Source of the DNA: Tolypothrix sp. PCC 7712
GTDB lineage: Bacteria; Cyanobacteriota; Cyanobacteriia; Cyanobacteriales; Nostocaceae
Direction: 5' to 3'
NCBI RefSeq assembly: GCF_025860405.1
Contig: NZ_CP063785.1
Span: 6,077,390 to 6,141,389 of the forward strand
DNA: 64,000 bases
Positions 9,675-17,365 of this stretch are shown piece after piece. Position 1 is the first letter of the stretch. The number at the start of each line of letters is the position of its first letter. The notes beneath the pieces are model-generated. The model was not told where the DNA came from. It did no database searches and saw only the letters and a list, made by a program, of their open reading frames with translations. The translations under genes were made by a program, and so were the position numbers.

Positions 9675-10577
9675 ATGTTTGGAAGTTTTTTACCTACAGC
9701 CGTTGGGCAACTACAAGAACCTGCTGCGATCGCACTTGCTCAAAGTATTCAATCTCAGGCGATCGCCACTCCTCTGGCTACTCAACCAATCAATACTACC
9801 TATGTACATCAAGGTAGTGGTGGTGTACCAATTTTATTAATTCATGGCTTTGATAGTTCAGTTTTAGAATTCCGGCGACTACTCCCATTATTAGCCGCAG
9901 AAAATGAAACTTGGGCTGTGGATTTATTGGGTTTTGGTTTTACAGAAAGACTATCTGGAATTAACTATAGTCCCACTGCAATTAAAACTCATCTTTATTA
10001 TTTTTGGAAAACCCTCATTAACCAACCTGTAATTTTGCTTGGTGCATCAATGGGGGGTGCAGCAGCAATTGACTTTACACTCACCTATCCTGAAGCGGTA
10101 AACAAACTAGTGTTAATGGATAGTGCAGGTTTGCAGGGTGGTTCACCATTAAGCAAATTCATGTTTCCCCCTTTGGATTACTTCGCCACAGAATTTTTGC
10201 GTAATCCCAAAGTGCGCGATCGCATTTCTCGCGCAGCTTATAAAGCTCAACAATTGGTAACCAATGATGGTGTAGATTGTGCCGCATTACACCTACAAAT
10301 GCCAAACTGGAGTCAAGCTTTAATTGCTTTTACTAAAAGTGGTGGTTATCGCGCTTTTAGATTTAAAAAATTAGCCGAAATTCAGCAGTCTACACTAATT
10401 TTATGGGGTGACTCCGATAAAATTTTGGGTACTAAAGATGCTCAAAGATTTAAACGCGCAATTCCCCACAGTCAACTTTTATGGATACAAGATTGTGGGC
10501 ATCTTCCTCACCTAGAACAACCACAAATCACCGCTAAAAACATTTTAGAATTTGGCCGCAATACCCCTGAATTTTAA
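9675..10577 (+). CDS. Alpha/beta-fold hydrolase
   Basis: About 300 residues with the alpha/beta hydrolase landmarks: oxyanion HGFDSS, the nucleophile elbow GASMGG (Ser), an acid in WGDSDKILG and the His in CGHLPHLE near the C-terminus, so the catalytic triad is complete. Substrates in this family range from esters to lactones and C-C bonds, and nothing here narrows the choice. The frame is open from an ATG at 9621, but that codon sits in a degenerate copy of the ATACCAA repeat (9571-9645), so I prefer the ATG at 9675 (MFGSFLPTAVGQ). No clear ribosome site precedes either. A hairpin follows the stop. Confidence 0.85.
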   Translation: MFGSFLPTAVGQLQEPAAIALAQSIQSQAIATPLATQPINTTYVHQGSGGVPILLIHGFDSSVLEFRRLLPLLAAENETWAVDLLGFGFTERLSGINYSPTAIKTHLYYFWKTLINQPVILLGASMGGAAAIDFTLTYPEAVNKLVLMDSAGLQGGSPLSKFMFPPLDYFATEFLRNPKVRDRISRAAYKAQQLVTNDGVDCAALHLQMPNWSQALIAFTKSGGYRAFRFKKLAEIQQSTLILWGDSDKILGTKDAQRFKRAIPHSQLLWIQDCGHLPHLEQPQITAKNILEFGRNTPEF

Positions 10578-10584
10578 AAACGTA

Positions 10585-10613
10585 GGATGCGTTAGCGTCA
10601 GCGTAACGCATCC
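10585..10613. terminator. Hairpin between convergent genes
   Basis: GGATGCGTTA pairs perfectly with TAACGCATCC across a short loop, followed by CTATTTTG. It lies between the hydrolase stop and the end of the facing coiled-coil gene. The GGATGCGTT arm also occurs as a common intergenic repeat, so a terminator role is inferred. Confidence 0.45.
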
Positions 10614-10686
10614 CTATTTTGCCAGAGGTACTGCGTTACAGCTACGCCTCACACACCCTTTTATATAGAATTCACGGGAAGCATTA

Positions 10687-11286
10687 TCAATCAAGCAACC
10701 ACATCTGCGAAGAACTATCTTCTGGTTCATCTGGTTGTGCGATCGCTAATCTTTCTGATGATCTATGTGATTTTCTATAATAGTCTTGACCATGAGTCTG
10801 TTTTACTGGTTTATAAGTTTCTTGTTGTTGCTTTAAAGCATTACTTTGGGCTACAAGCTGCGAATTAGCTTCTACAAATTTTTCTTGTTCAGCTTTCAAA
10901 GAATTAATTTCTTCTATCAGCTTTGAGTTAGATTCTGCTAGATGTAAAGCAGCTTGTTTAGCTTCCTCAAGTTCTTTTGTGAGCTTTGTAGCTAATGCTT
11001 TTTGTTCAGATACAGCTGATTCTAAATCTGTAACTTGTTTTTGGAGGTTGGTTTCTGTGGCGTGAGATTTTTCCAGACTTTCTTTTAGCTCTTTAATAGT
11101 ATTTTCTAAATCAGCCTTGGTGGGTGTGGAACGCCTAGCTGTAGTTGATGAATCAGGTGTCTGCGTTGATGTTTCTGCTGATTCGCTAACAGCTTCAGCA
11201 GTTACCTCAATCGCTGTTTCACCTTCAGACGGCGTAAATTTTTGTGCTTCTTCTTGTAATAAATCAGATAGACGTTTTTTAACCAT
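10687..11286 (-). CDS. Coiled-coil partner of ParA-type ATPase, McdB-like
   Basis: A 199-residue, highly charged, Gln/Glu-rich protein. A short basic N-terminus (VKKRLSDLLQEE) is followed by an acidic disordered part, a long coiled coil (roughly residues 60-160) and a disordered tail ending SSSQMWLLD. It starts within the last bases of the upstream ParA gene (8-base overlap, with GGAGG seven bases before ATG), so the two are translationally coupled. McdB, the carboxysome adaptor for the ATPase McdA, has this plan of charged N-terminus, Gln-rich coiled coil and conserved C-terminal Trp. I infer a type-2 McdB. A plasmid-type ParB is unlikely because no HTH or CTPase motif is visible. Confidence 0.65.
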   Translation of the reverse strand: MVKKRLSDLLQEEAQKFTPSEGETAIEVTAEAVSESAETSTQTPDSSTTARRSTPTKADLENTIKELKESLEKSHATETNLQKQVTDLESAVSEQKALATKLTKELEEAKQAALHLAESNSKLIEEINSLKAEQEKFVEANSQLVAQSNALKQQQETYKPVKQTHGQDYYRKSHRSSERLAIAQPDEPEDSSSQMWLLD

Positions 11287-11917
11287 TATTCCTCCAATCA
11301 AGCTGTAATTCATTAGCTACACGACGATAGTCTAACTGCGCTTCCAGTGCGTGTTTACCTCGCCATTGAGTAATCGCCACACCCTCAAGTGCTGCTCTCT
11401 CGTGCGCTTTATAGGCGCGGATAAAGGTTTTACAAGCGGGGATTCCTAATCGCGTGAGGGTGTTTTGCGCCTCAACTGCTTCCCCAACACTCCGCGGATC
11501 GACTTTGGTAAGCAGCACCCGATGGGGAACTCCCAAAGGAATGACAGCTTTTCTGACTGTCTCAATTAAGACGGTTAGATCCATTGGTGCTGGGGGTGTG
11601 GGTAAAACGAGATAATCTGCGATCGCTACTACCGTCGCCAATGCTTCAGAGTGCAGCGCCGGAGGCGTATCCACTATTACTAAATCGTAACCTGTTAGCT
11701 TTCTTAAATCACCTAAAAGTTGCGGATTTGTTTCTTGAGATAGATCAAACCCCATACCATTCTGATTGCGCCCAAACCACCAACTGGCAGAACCTTGAAT
11801 ATCTGCGTCAATCAGAATTACATTGTATTTTTGGGCAAAGTTTGCAGCCAGATTGACTGCGGTAGTCGTTTTACCGACACCTCCTTTACCGTTGAGTATA
11901 GCAATGATGTTTGGCAC
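11279..11917 (-). CDS. ParA/MinD-type ATPase, McdA-like
   Basis: A 212-residue P-loop ATPase with a deviant Walker A, GKGGVGKTT, at residues 10-18, including the signature Lys11 required for sandwich dimers, a switch I-like DADIQGS and Walker B VIVDTPP. Such ATPases bind DNA non-specifically and move cargo through a partner that stimulates ATP hydrolysis. Its coupled downstream partner resembles McdB, so carboxysome positioning is the most likely role. Chromosome or plasmid partition is less likely because no ParB or parS is seen here. A lone minD/soj homologue remains possible. Confidence 0.8.
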   Translation of the reverse strand: MPNIIAILNGKGGVGKTTTAVNLAANFAQKYNVILIDADIQGSASWWFGRNQNGMGFDLSQETNPQLLGDLRKLTGYDLVIVDTPPALHSEALATVVAIADYLVLPTPPAPMDLTVLIETVRKAVIPLGVPHRVLLTKVDPRSVGEAVEAQNTLTRLGIPACKTFIRAYKAHERAALEGVAITQWRGKHALEAQLDYRRVANELQLDWRNNG

Positions 11918-12239
11918 TTTTTAACTTCCGACGCTGCCATATAAGAATATACTGCTTTGTGCCTCCACTACTTATTTTGCTAACACTTGCTTACAATTCC
12001 CAGCAGCCAGCAATCTCTTTCGTCTTTTGCCAACACAAAAGGCAAATGACCAATGACTAAAGACGGTCTAAATGTAAAAATTTACAATCTCGACGCGTAT
12101 CAGTTTAACTTTATTCTAATAGAATTTGGCAATTAATTAGTAGCAAATACTCATATCTTGCGAGGGATTTTTCCGCCCTCAATATTAGAAAAACTTGTAA
12201 CAATAAAAGCCGAAACTTATCTCATCCTCGGAATTTTAT
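11918..12239. other. Divergent intergenic region
   Basis: 322 bases between the divergent ParA-like and P450 genes. It contains short low-complexity repeats (CAAATGACCAATGACTA type) and must hold both promoters. I see no convincing operator or RNA. Confidence 0.5.
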
Positions 12240-13622
12240 ATGACACTCACTTACAGCTTACCTGATGGGCCAAAACTACCGCGTTGGCAAAGGCTTTTCA
12301 AGTTTGTGACTCAACCAGTGCAATATTTAGAAGGTTTTGCCAAAATCTACGGTGATTCATTCACTGTTTGGAGTAAGGGTGCTAACCATCTAGTATATTT
12401 TAGCCATCCCCAAGCGATAGAGGAGATTTTTACTGCCGATCCGAGTTATTTTCAGACTGGTGGGGGGGACGGAATTTTAAGATTGTTGTTAGGTGATAAT
12501 TCTGTAATTTTACTTGATGGCGATCGCCACCAACGCCAACGGCAGCTATTAACCCCGCCCTTTCATGGTGAAAGAATGCGGGCTTACGGCCAAGATATTC
12601 GTGAAATTGCTGAACAGATAAGTAACGAATGGCAGATTGGTAAGCCTTTCAATATCCGTAACTCCATGCAAGAAATTACCTTGCGCGTCATTTTACGAGT
12701 AGTGTTTGGTTTGGATGAAGGTGAGCGGTTTCAAGAACTGCGGCAATTGCTCAGTTCTTTGCTAGATTTTATCGGTTCTCCTGTGCTGTTTGCTTCCTTC
12801 TTGTTTAAATTTATGCGACAAGATTTAGGTGCATGGAGTCCTTGGGGTAGGATAATCCGCCAACTGCAAAAAATTGACCAATTAATTTATGCTTTGATTC
12901 AAGAACGCCGGGCTGAATCTAACCACAATCGTCAAGATATCCTCAGTTTGATGATGGCGGCTCGTTATGAAGACGGACAACCAATGTCAGATTTAGAATT
13001 ACGTGATGAATTAATGACATTATTGGTTGCAGGGCATGAAACTACTGCTTCTGCATTAACATGGGCTTTTTATTGGATTGACCAATTACCAGAAGTGCAA
13101 GAAAAGTTACTACAAGAACTAGATACCCTTGGTGTCAATCCTGATGCGAGTAGCATTGCTAAGTTGCCTTATTTAACAGCAGTCTGTCAAGAAACATTGC
13201 GGATTTATCCAATTGTGATCAATGGTTTTCTGAGGGTGGCAAAATATCCAATTGAAATTATGGGTTACAAATTACCTGTAGGAACCTTCATTGTTCCCAG
13301 CATTTATTTAGCGCATCATCGCGAAGCAGTTTACCCAAATTCTGATCAATTTCGCCCAGAACGCTTTTTAGAAAGGCAATTTTCCCCATACGAATACTTA
13401 CCTTTTGGTGGTGGTAATCGTCGCTGTATCGGGTTAGCATTTGCTCAATACGAAATGAAAATTGTTTTAGCAACAATTCTGTCACATTTTCAAGTTTCAT
13501 TAGTAAATAAACGTCCTGTGTCTCCTGTACGCCGTGGCTTAACTCTTTCCACACCCCCAGGATTGCGAATGATTGCAAGACTTCAAGTAAAGCGTGGAAA
13601 TAGTTTAATTACTAATTCGTAA
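12240..13622 (+). CDS. Cytochrome P450 (CYP110-like)
   Basis: A 460-residue P450 monooxygenase. The I-helix oxygen-activation motif AGHETTA lies near residue 263, the K-helix ETLR near 317, and the heme-binding loop FGGGNRRCIG has the thiolate ligand at Cys396. The overall character and the soluble N-terminus (no anchor helix) fit the CYP110 family widespread in filamentous cyanobacteria, reported to act on fatty acids and terpenoids. No terpene synthase or redox partner lies next to it, so its substrate is open. The last codons and the stop fall inside a TAATTCG tandem repeat, so the exact C-terminus has been shaped by repeat growth. Confidence 0.93.
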   Translation: MTLTYSLPDGPKLPRWQRLFKFVTQPVQYLEGFAKIYGDSFTVWSKGANHLVYFSHPQAIEEIFTADPSYFQTGGGDGILRLLLGDNSVILLDGDRHQRQRQLLTPPFHGERMRAYGQDIREIAEQISNEWQIGKPFNIRNSMQEITLRVILRVVFGLDEGERFQELRQLLSSLLDFIGSPVLFASFLFKFMRQDLGAWSPWGRIIRQLQKIDQLIYALIQERRAESNHNRQDILSLMMAARYEDGQPMSDLELRDELMTLLVAGHETTASALTWAFYWIDQLPEVQEKLLQELDTLGVNPDASSIAKLPYLTAVCQETLRIYPIVINGFLRVAKYPIEIMGYKLPVGTFIVPSIYLAHHREAVYPNSDQFRPERFLERQFSPYEYLPFGGGNRRCIGLAFAQYEMKIVLATILSHFQVSLVNKRPVSPVRRGLTLSTPPGLRMIARLQVKRGNSLITNS

Positions 13623-13645
13623 TTCGTAATTCGTAATTCGTAATT
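13613..13645 (+). repeat. Heptamer tandem repeat overlapping the P450 stop
   Basis: The unit TAATTCG is repeated about 4.5 times. The first unit encodes the last residues and the TAA stop of the P450. Related TAATTCG runs occur at 17286-17325. These are the short tandem repeats typical of Nostocales. Confidence 0.9.
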
Positions 13646-13654
13646 AAGACGTAG

Positions 13655-13680
13655 GATGCGTTCGCCAAGGCGAACGCATC
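13655..13680. terminator. Perfect 12-bp hairpin after P450
   Basis: GATGCGTTCGCC and GGCGAACGCATC are exact complements separated by AA. There is no T-run directly after it, so it may be a repeat (the same GGATGCGTT arm is at 10585) that serves as an RNA 3' stabiliser or weak terminator. Confidence 0.5.
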
Positions 13681-13795
13681 ATTCAATTAGAAAATTACAG
13701 AAAATCTTTCTTCTATAGGAATCCGATTTAATTTCCGAAAAAATCTCAGTATATGTAGTGGCGTGGCATGGCTAAAATGTGGCAATATAATTTTC

Positions 13796-13850
13796 TTGTG
13801 GGGTGGACATCTTGTCCGCCCAGGAGGGGTGAGACACCCATCCTACAAAA
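13796..13850. repeat. Partial copy of the 125-bp MITE interior
   Basis: CTTGTGGGGTGGACATCTTG followed by TCCGCCCA matches the central arm of the elements at 4031-4155 and 63520-63644. The rest is different and the element ends are missing, so this is a fragment or an unrelated repeat sharing the arm. Confidence 0.5.
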
Positions 13851-13996
13851 GTTTTTTCATGCACTATTTTAGTCTAGACAGTCCAGTAGCGTTACACTTC
13901 GTGATAACGCACCGTATTCGAGACTTTGGTGCGTTGCGCTGCGCGACAACACACCCTACATATAATTCAAAATTAAATATGAGTCTTATATAGACC

Positions 13997-14123
13997 TCAA
14001 TACTTGTCGGTTAAGGGCAAAAGGCGAAGGGGAAAAGGGACAAGAAAAAACCTTTAACCCTTACCCTTTCACCTTTTCCCCAAACCAAATTAAGAGTTGA
14101 CAATCCTTAACCGAGCAGTATTG
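13997..14123. mobile_element. MITE (CAATACT family), copy B, with 9-bp target duplication
   Basis: The ends are CAATACTTGTCGGTTAAGG and, reverse-complemented, CAATACTGCTCGGTTAAGG. The flanks ATATAGACC at 13988-13996 and 14124-14132 are identical. The interior contains AAAAGG/CCTTTT-rich arms as in copy A at 1239-1351, in the opposite orientation. Confidence 0.85.
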
Positions 14124-14139
14124 ATATAGACCCTAGTTT

Positions 14140-14736
14140 TTAGCTAATATTTTGCTCGCTTGCAAGGCGTTGATAATGTTCTTTATCGCGATATTTAATA
14201 GTTCTCATCGGTTGATTACCAACAATTGCTAAAGGCTCAACATTGCCAGTGACAACTGTACCAGCTGCGATAATTGCTCCATCTCCAATTGTCACGCCAG
14301 GAACAATGAGAACATTACCACCAATCCAAACATTACGACCAATAACTACTGGTTTATGAATATAAACATTATATTCATAGGGCAGTTCATTACTTTGATA
14401 ATCATGATTTGCAGACAGGATAACAACGTTAAATCCGATTGTACTATTATCGCCAATTGTGATGCCACCACGACCATCTAATAAAACATCCGGGCCAATA
14501 TAAACTTTATTCCCTAGAGAAACATTTTGTGGATGCTCAATTTTGATATCTCGCTTAAATCGCACATCTGCACCACAAAATTTTAATTGCGGCTTCAGTT
14601 GTTGATGCTTGTAACGCCTAATTTTATTTTCTAAGTATTCTCCCCACTTGACTAAACGGGGTACTAAATTTTGCTCTAATATTCGTTCTAATTTATTCGT
14701 TACTTTATTTTTTAACTGTTGCATAAACATTCGCAA
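14140..14736 (-). CDS. Hexapeptide-repeat acyltransferase (LbH fold)
   Basis: A 198-residue left-handed beta-helix enzyme. After a basic N-terminal helical region, hexapeptide coils run from about residue 60 to 170 (VSLGNKVYIGPDV, ITIGDNSTIGFNV, VVIGRNVWIGGNV, VTIGDGAIIAAGT). The loop SANHDY supplies the probable catalytic His, as in maltose/galactoside O-acetyltransferases and the WcaF/NodL group. The likely reaction is acetyl transfer from acetyl-CoA to a sugar of an exopolysaccharide or glycolipid. The gene stands alone, so the acceptor is unknown. Confidence 0.85.
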   Translation of the reverse strand: MRMFMQQLKNKVTNKLERILEQNLVPRLVKWGEYLENKIRRYKHQQLKPQLKFCGADVRFKRDIKIEHPQNVSLGNKVYIGPDVLLDGRGGITIGDNSTIGFNVVILSANHDYQSNELPYEYNVYIHKPVVIGRNVWIGGNVLIVPGVTIGDGAIIAAGTVVTGNVEPLAIVGNQPMRTIKYRDKEHYQRLASEQNIS

Positions 14737-14929
14737 GATTTAGGAAACCAGGCGGGTATTAAATTACCAGCCATATTTGTTAGGTTTCCCAAGAAAAGCC
14801 ATTTTATCGCAAGTGAATTGAGTCTTACTACAAAGAGGTTAGGCACTAAGACTTGACAGGCAGCCAAGTGATGTAGCAAAATCCAATTCAAGTCCCTTTC
14901 GTCCCACGTTGTAAAGTGGATAGGAGGCT

Positions 14930-16804
14930 ATGCATGATTGGCAATATTTCTTTAACTGCGATGGCTGCGCCAACTTCTCTGACGAACGCACTCTTCTAAA
15001 TCAAGGTAATTACCGCATTTTTGAGCCAGAGTGGAAAGCTGAAATTCTGTACTGGTTTAGGCGAGAGGATGTATCTAAGGCGCAAAAAGAAGAATTTATC
15101 CAGGCTTTAATAAATTTTGATGATAATTGCGGCGATTTTTATCGTTACCGCGCCTACTTCTTGGCTGCTGAAGCTTTAGCTTACTTCCCGGAATGCAGTT
15201 TAGGGGATGCGATTGTTGCACAACTGCTGAAATGGAGTTATGGCTATTTTCGTCAGGATAAGCGAGATTGGCAAATAGTTCCAAAACCTCTAGTTAAAGC
15301 AGCTAGAAAAACTCTGGAATTAACCGATAAAAACCGTGTAGTTGCTGCCTTTGTGGATTTAGTTCATACTACTGAAAGTCGCACAATTATGCGCCTAGCA
15401 GCAGAGAAATTAGCACAATTCGATCCGGGTAATCAAAGTGCATTTGCAGCTTTGGCGCTACTACATTCGGTTCCAAATCAGGAGAAAATAGCTGTTAGCA
15501 GTGAAAGTGCGATCGCATCTGTAATTCAAATTATGGAGACAACGCCAAACAAGTATAATTGCTGGGAGGCGATCGCAACTTTAGGAAAAATCGCTGTCGG
15601 TAATCAAACTGCGTTCGTCAAAGACGTTGGCGCAGCCATCGCATCTCTCGTCAAATTCTTGCAAATCAACCAAGGCGATAGAATTTGTTTAGATGCAGCT
15701 AAAGTACTTTGGCAACTCGATCCCGGTAATGCTGCTGTAATCCAGGCTTTAATTTATCTTCTGGAAAATTCTGCGAGTATATCTCTCATAAATTCCGTAG
15801 CTGCATATGTGCTGGAAATCGATCCAGGTAACAAAGTTGCTATTAATGTTTTATGCGAGTTAGTAAAAAATCTAGGACAATCCCCAGCAGATCCAGAGTA
15901 TGCCAAATATATTGCATGGGCAGCAACTAAGAAGTTGTTAGAAATCGACCCCAGTCATCAACTGGCAATTAACGCCTTAGTTCAACTGATTAAGACTGCT
16001 CAAAATCATTCTTATCTTAATATAGCAGTTAAGGATTTGGGAAGTCTGGGCGCTGGAAATCAAGCTGTTATTGCAAGTTTAATTGAATTGATTTTTGCCA
16101 CTAACAATGATTACATATTATGCGATGCAGCTTGGAGCTTAGGTAGAATTGATCCTGGTAATCAAATAGCGATCACTACACTAATAGAAAAAATTGTCAC
16201 AACTGAGGATGAGTCTATTTGTTGTATTGCTGCTGTCTATTTAGGAGAGTTAATTCCTGGGAATATACTAGTAATTAACACCTTATCTCGGCTTCTGGAA
16301 ACTACTCAGAGTGAGTGGGTGCAGATGTATGCTAGCGAAAACCTGATAAAAATTGATCCTGCTAATCCAAAAACGATCGCTACTTTATGCCAGATAGCAC
16401 AAAACAATCCGTATAAATATGCATCATTTTTAATTATTGCAGTTCATAATTTTGAACAACTTGATTGCAGTGACAAATTGGTGCGAGACAAACTCAACGA
16501 AGTTATCACTACTCTTATCCAATTCATTCAAACCTTTACGCAGGATGATGACAATAAGAACTGCTGCAATAATAACGCCACTACTCAGTTATGCTATGAA
16601 TCTTATTTAATGGATATAGCTGATGTTTTGACAAAAATCCTCCGCAGCGAACATCTACCGCAAGTCATTACAGCTTTAAAAGGCTACCTCAGCCAACCGT
16701 TTGCTAAAAATAGTTCTTATCGCTACGATGCTGTATTTCATATTATCTGGCATTGTGCCAATAATCTAAACTATCCAGATTTCTACACAGCTTGGCACAA
16801 ATGA
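14930..16804 (+). CDS. HEAT-repeat protein
   Basis: A 624-residue alpha-helical repeat protein. From about residue 130 the phrase IDPGN or DPGNQ recurs every 35-60 residues, each followed by an AIxALxxLI helix and a helix rich in Ala, the pattern of cyanobacterial HEAT/PBS-lyase-like repeats. The N-terminal 90 residues (FFNCDGCANFSDERTLL and so on) are not repetitive and contain several aromatic residues. AGGAGG sits just before the ATG, giving a firm start. Such proteins act as scaffolds, and some are phycobilin lyases, but no E/F-type lyase partner or phycobilisome gene is adjacent. Partners are unknown. Confidence 0.8.
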   Translation: MHDWQYFFNCDGCANFSDERTLLNQGNYRIFEPEWKAEILYWFRREDVSKAQKEEFIQALINFDDNCGDFYRYRAYFLAAEALAYFPECSLGDAIVAQLLKWSYGYFRQDKRDWQIVPKPLVKAARKTLELTDKNRVVAAFVDLVHTTESRTIMRLAAEKLAQFDPGNQSAFAALALLHSVPNQEKIAVSSESAIASVIQIMETTPNKYNCWEAIATLGKIAVGNQTAFVKDVGAAIASLVKFLQINQGDRICLDAAKVLWQLDPGNAAVIQALIYLLENSASISLINSVAAYVLEIDPGNKVAINVLCELVKNLGQSPADPEYAKYIAWAATKKLLEIDPSHQLAINALVQLIKTAQNHSYLNIAVKDLGSLGAGNQAVIASLIELIFATNNDYILCDAAWSLGRIDPGNQIAITTLIEKIVTTEDESICCIAAVYLGELIPGNILVINTLSRLLETTQSEWVQMYASENLIKIDPANPKTIATLCQIAQNNPYKYASFLIIAVHNFEQLDCSDKLVRDKLNEVITTLIQFIQTFTQDDDNKNCCNNNATTQLCYESYLMDIADVLTKILRSEHLPQVITALKGYLSQPFAKNSSYRYDAVFHIIWHCANNLNYPDFYTAWHK

Positions 16805-16856
16805 TGAGATAAAAACTAGCGCAGAGGTAAGCAGAATTATTCTGTTTTCCTCTGCT

Positions 16857-17285
16857 TTACAAAGCAATCTGTTCTCGCATCCGTTGTTCTAACAATTCCA
16901 ATAAACTATCGACATCTTTACCAATTTGCTCAAAACAAGCTGGTGGTGGTGGTTCTGGCGCAAATTGAATTAACTTAATTTCACCTTTACCAATACCAAT
17001 CATCACCACTTCTACTTCTGGTTGATGATTCTCAATAATTCCTATAATTTCTTGCAGTCGATTTTCAACCCGACTATTTAATTTCTCTACCTCATCTTTT
17101 GGACAATAAACAAAATGCGGTGCTGGCTGTAAATCAATACCAATAGTACCCTGACTGTTACCATTTTCTAACCACAGTCCCCAAAACAGCGCCGCCAATT
17201 CTGGTTGATTTGCTTTGACAAATCTCTCTAATTGACTACGCCATTTACTATCGCCTGATTCCGGTTGGGTACTACCAAAAAACAT
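16857..17285 (-). CDS. Small conserved cyanobacterial protein, possibly CcmS-like
   Basis: A 142-residue soluble acidic protein with the phrases FVKANQPELAALFWGLWLENG, GTIGIDLQPAPHFVYCP and VMIGIGKGEIKLIQFAPEP. From memory these resemble the family annotated as beta-carboxysome assembly chaperone CcmS, but I could not compare sequences. If right, it would assist CcmK shell assembly, and the window would hold a third gene linked to CO2 fixation alongside the McdA/McdB-like pair and the broken carbonic anhydrase. It may instead be an uncharacterised cyanobacterial family. Short TAATTCG repeats precede the start codon. Confidence 0.6.
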   Translation of the reverse strand: MFFGSTQPESGDSKWRSQLERFVKANQPELAALFWGLWLENGNSQGTIGIDLQPAPHFVYCPKDEVEKLNSRVENRLQEIIGIIENHQPEVEVVMIGIGKGEIKLIQFAPEPPPPACFEQIGKDVDSLLELLEQRMREQIAL

Positions 17286-17365
17286 AAATAATTCGTAATT
17301 TGTAATTCGTAATTCGTAATTCTCCCCTCTCTGCTTGCAAAGAGGGGTTGGGGGTGAGGTTGACT

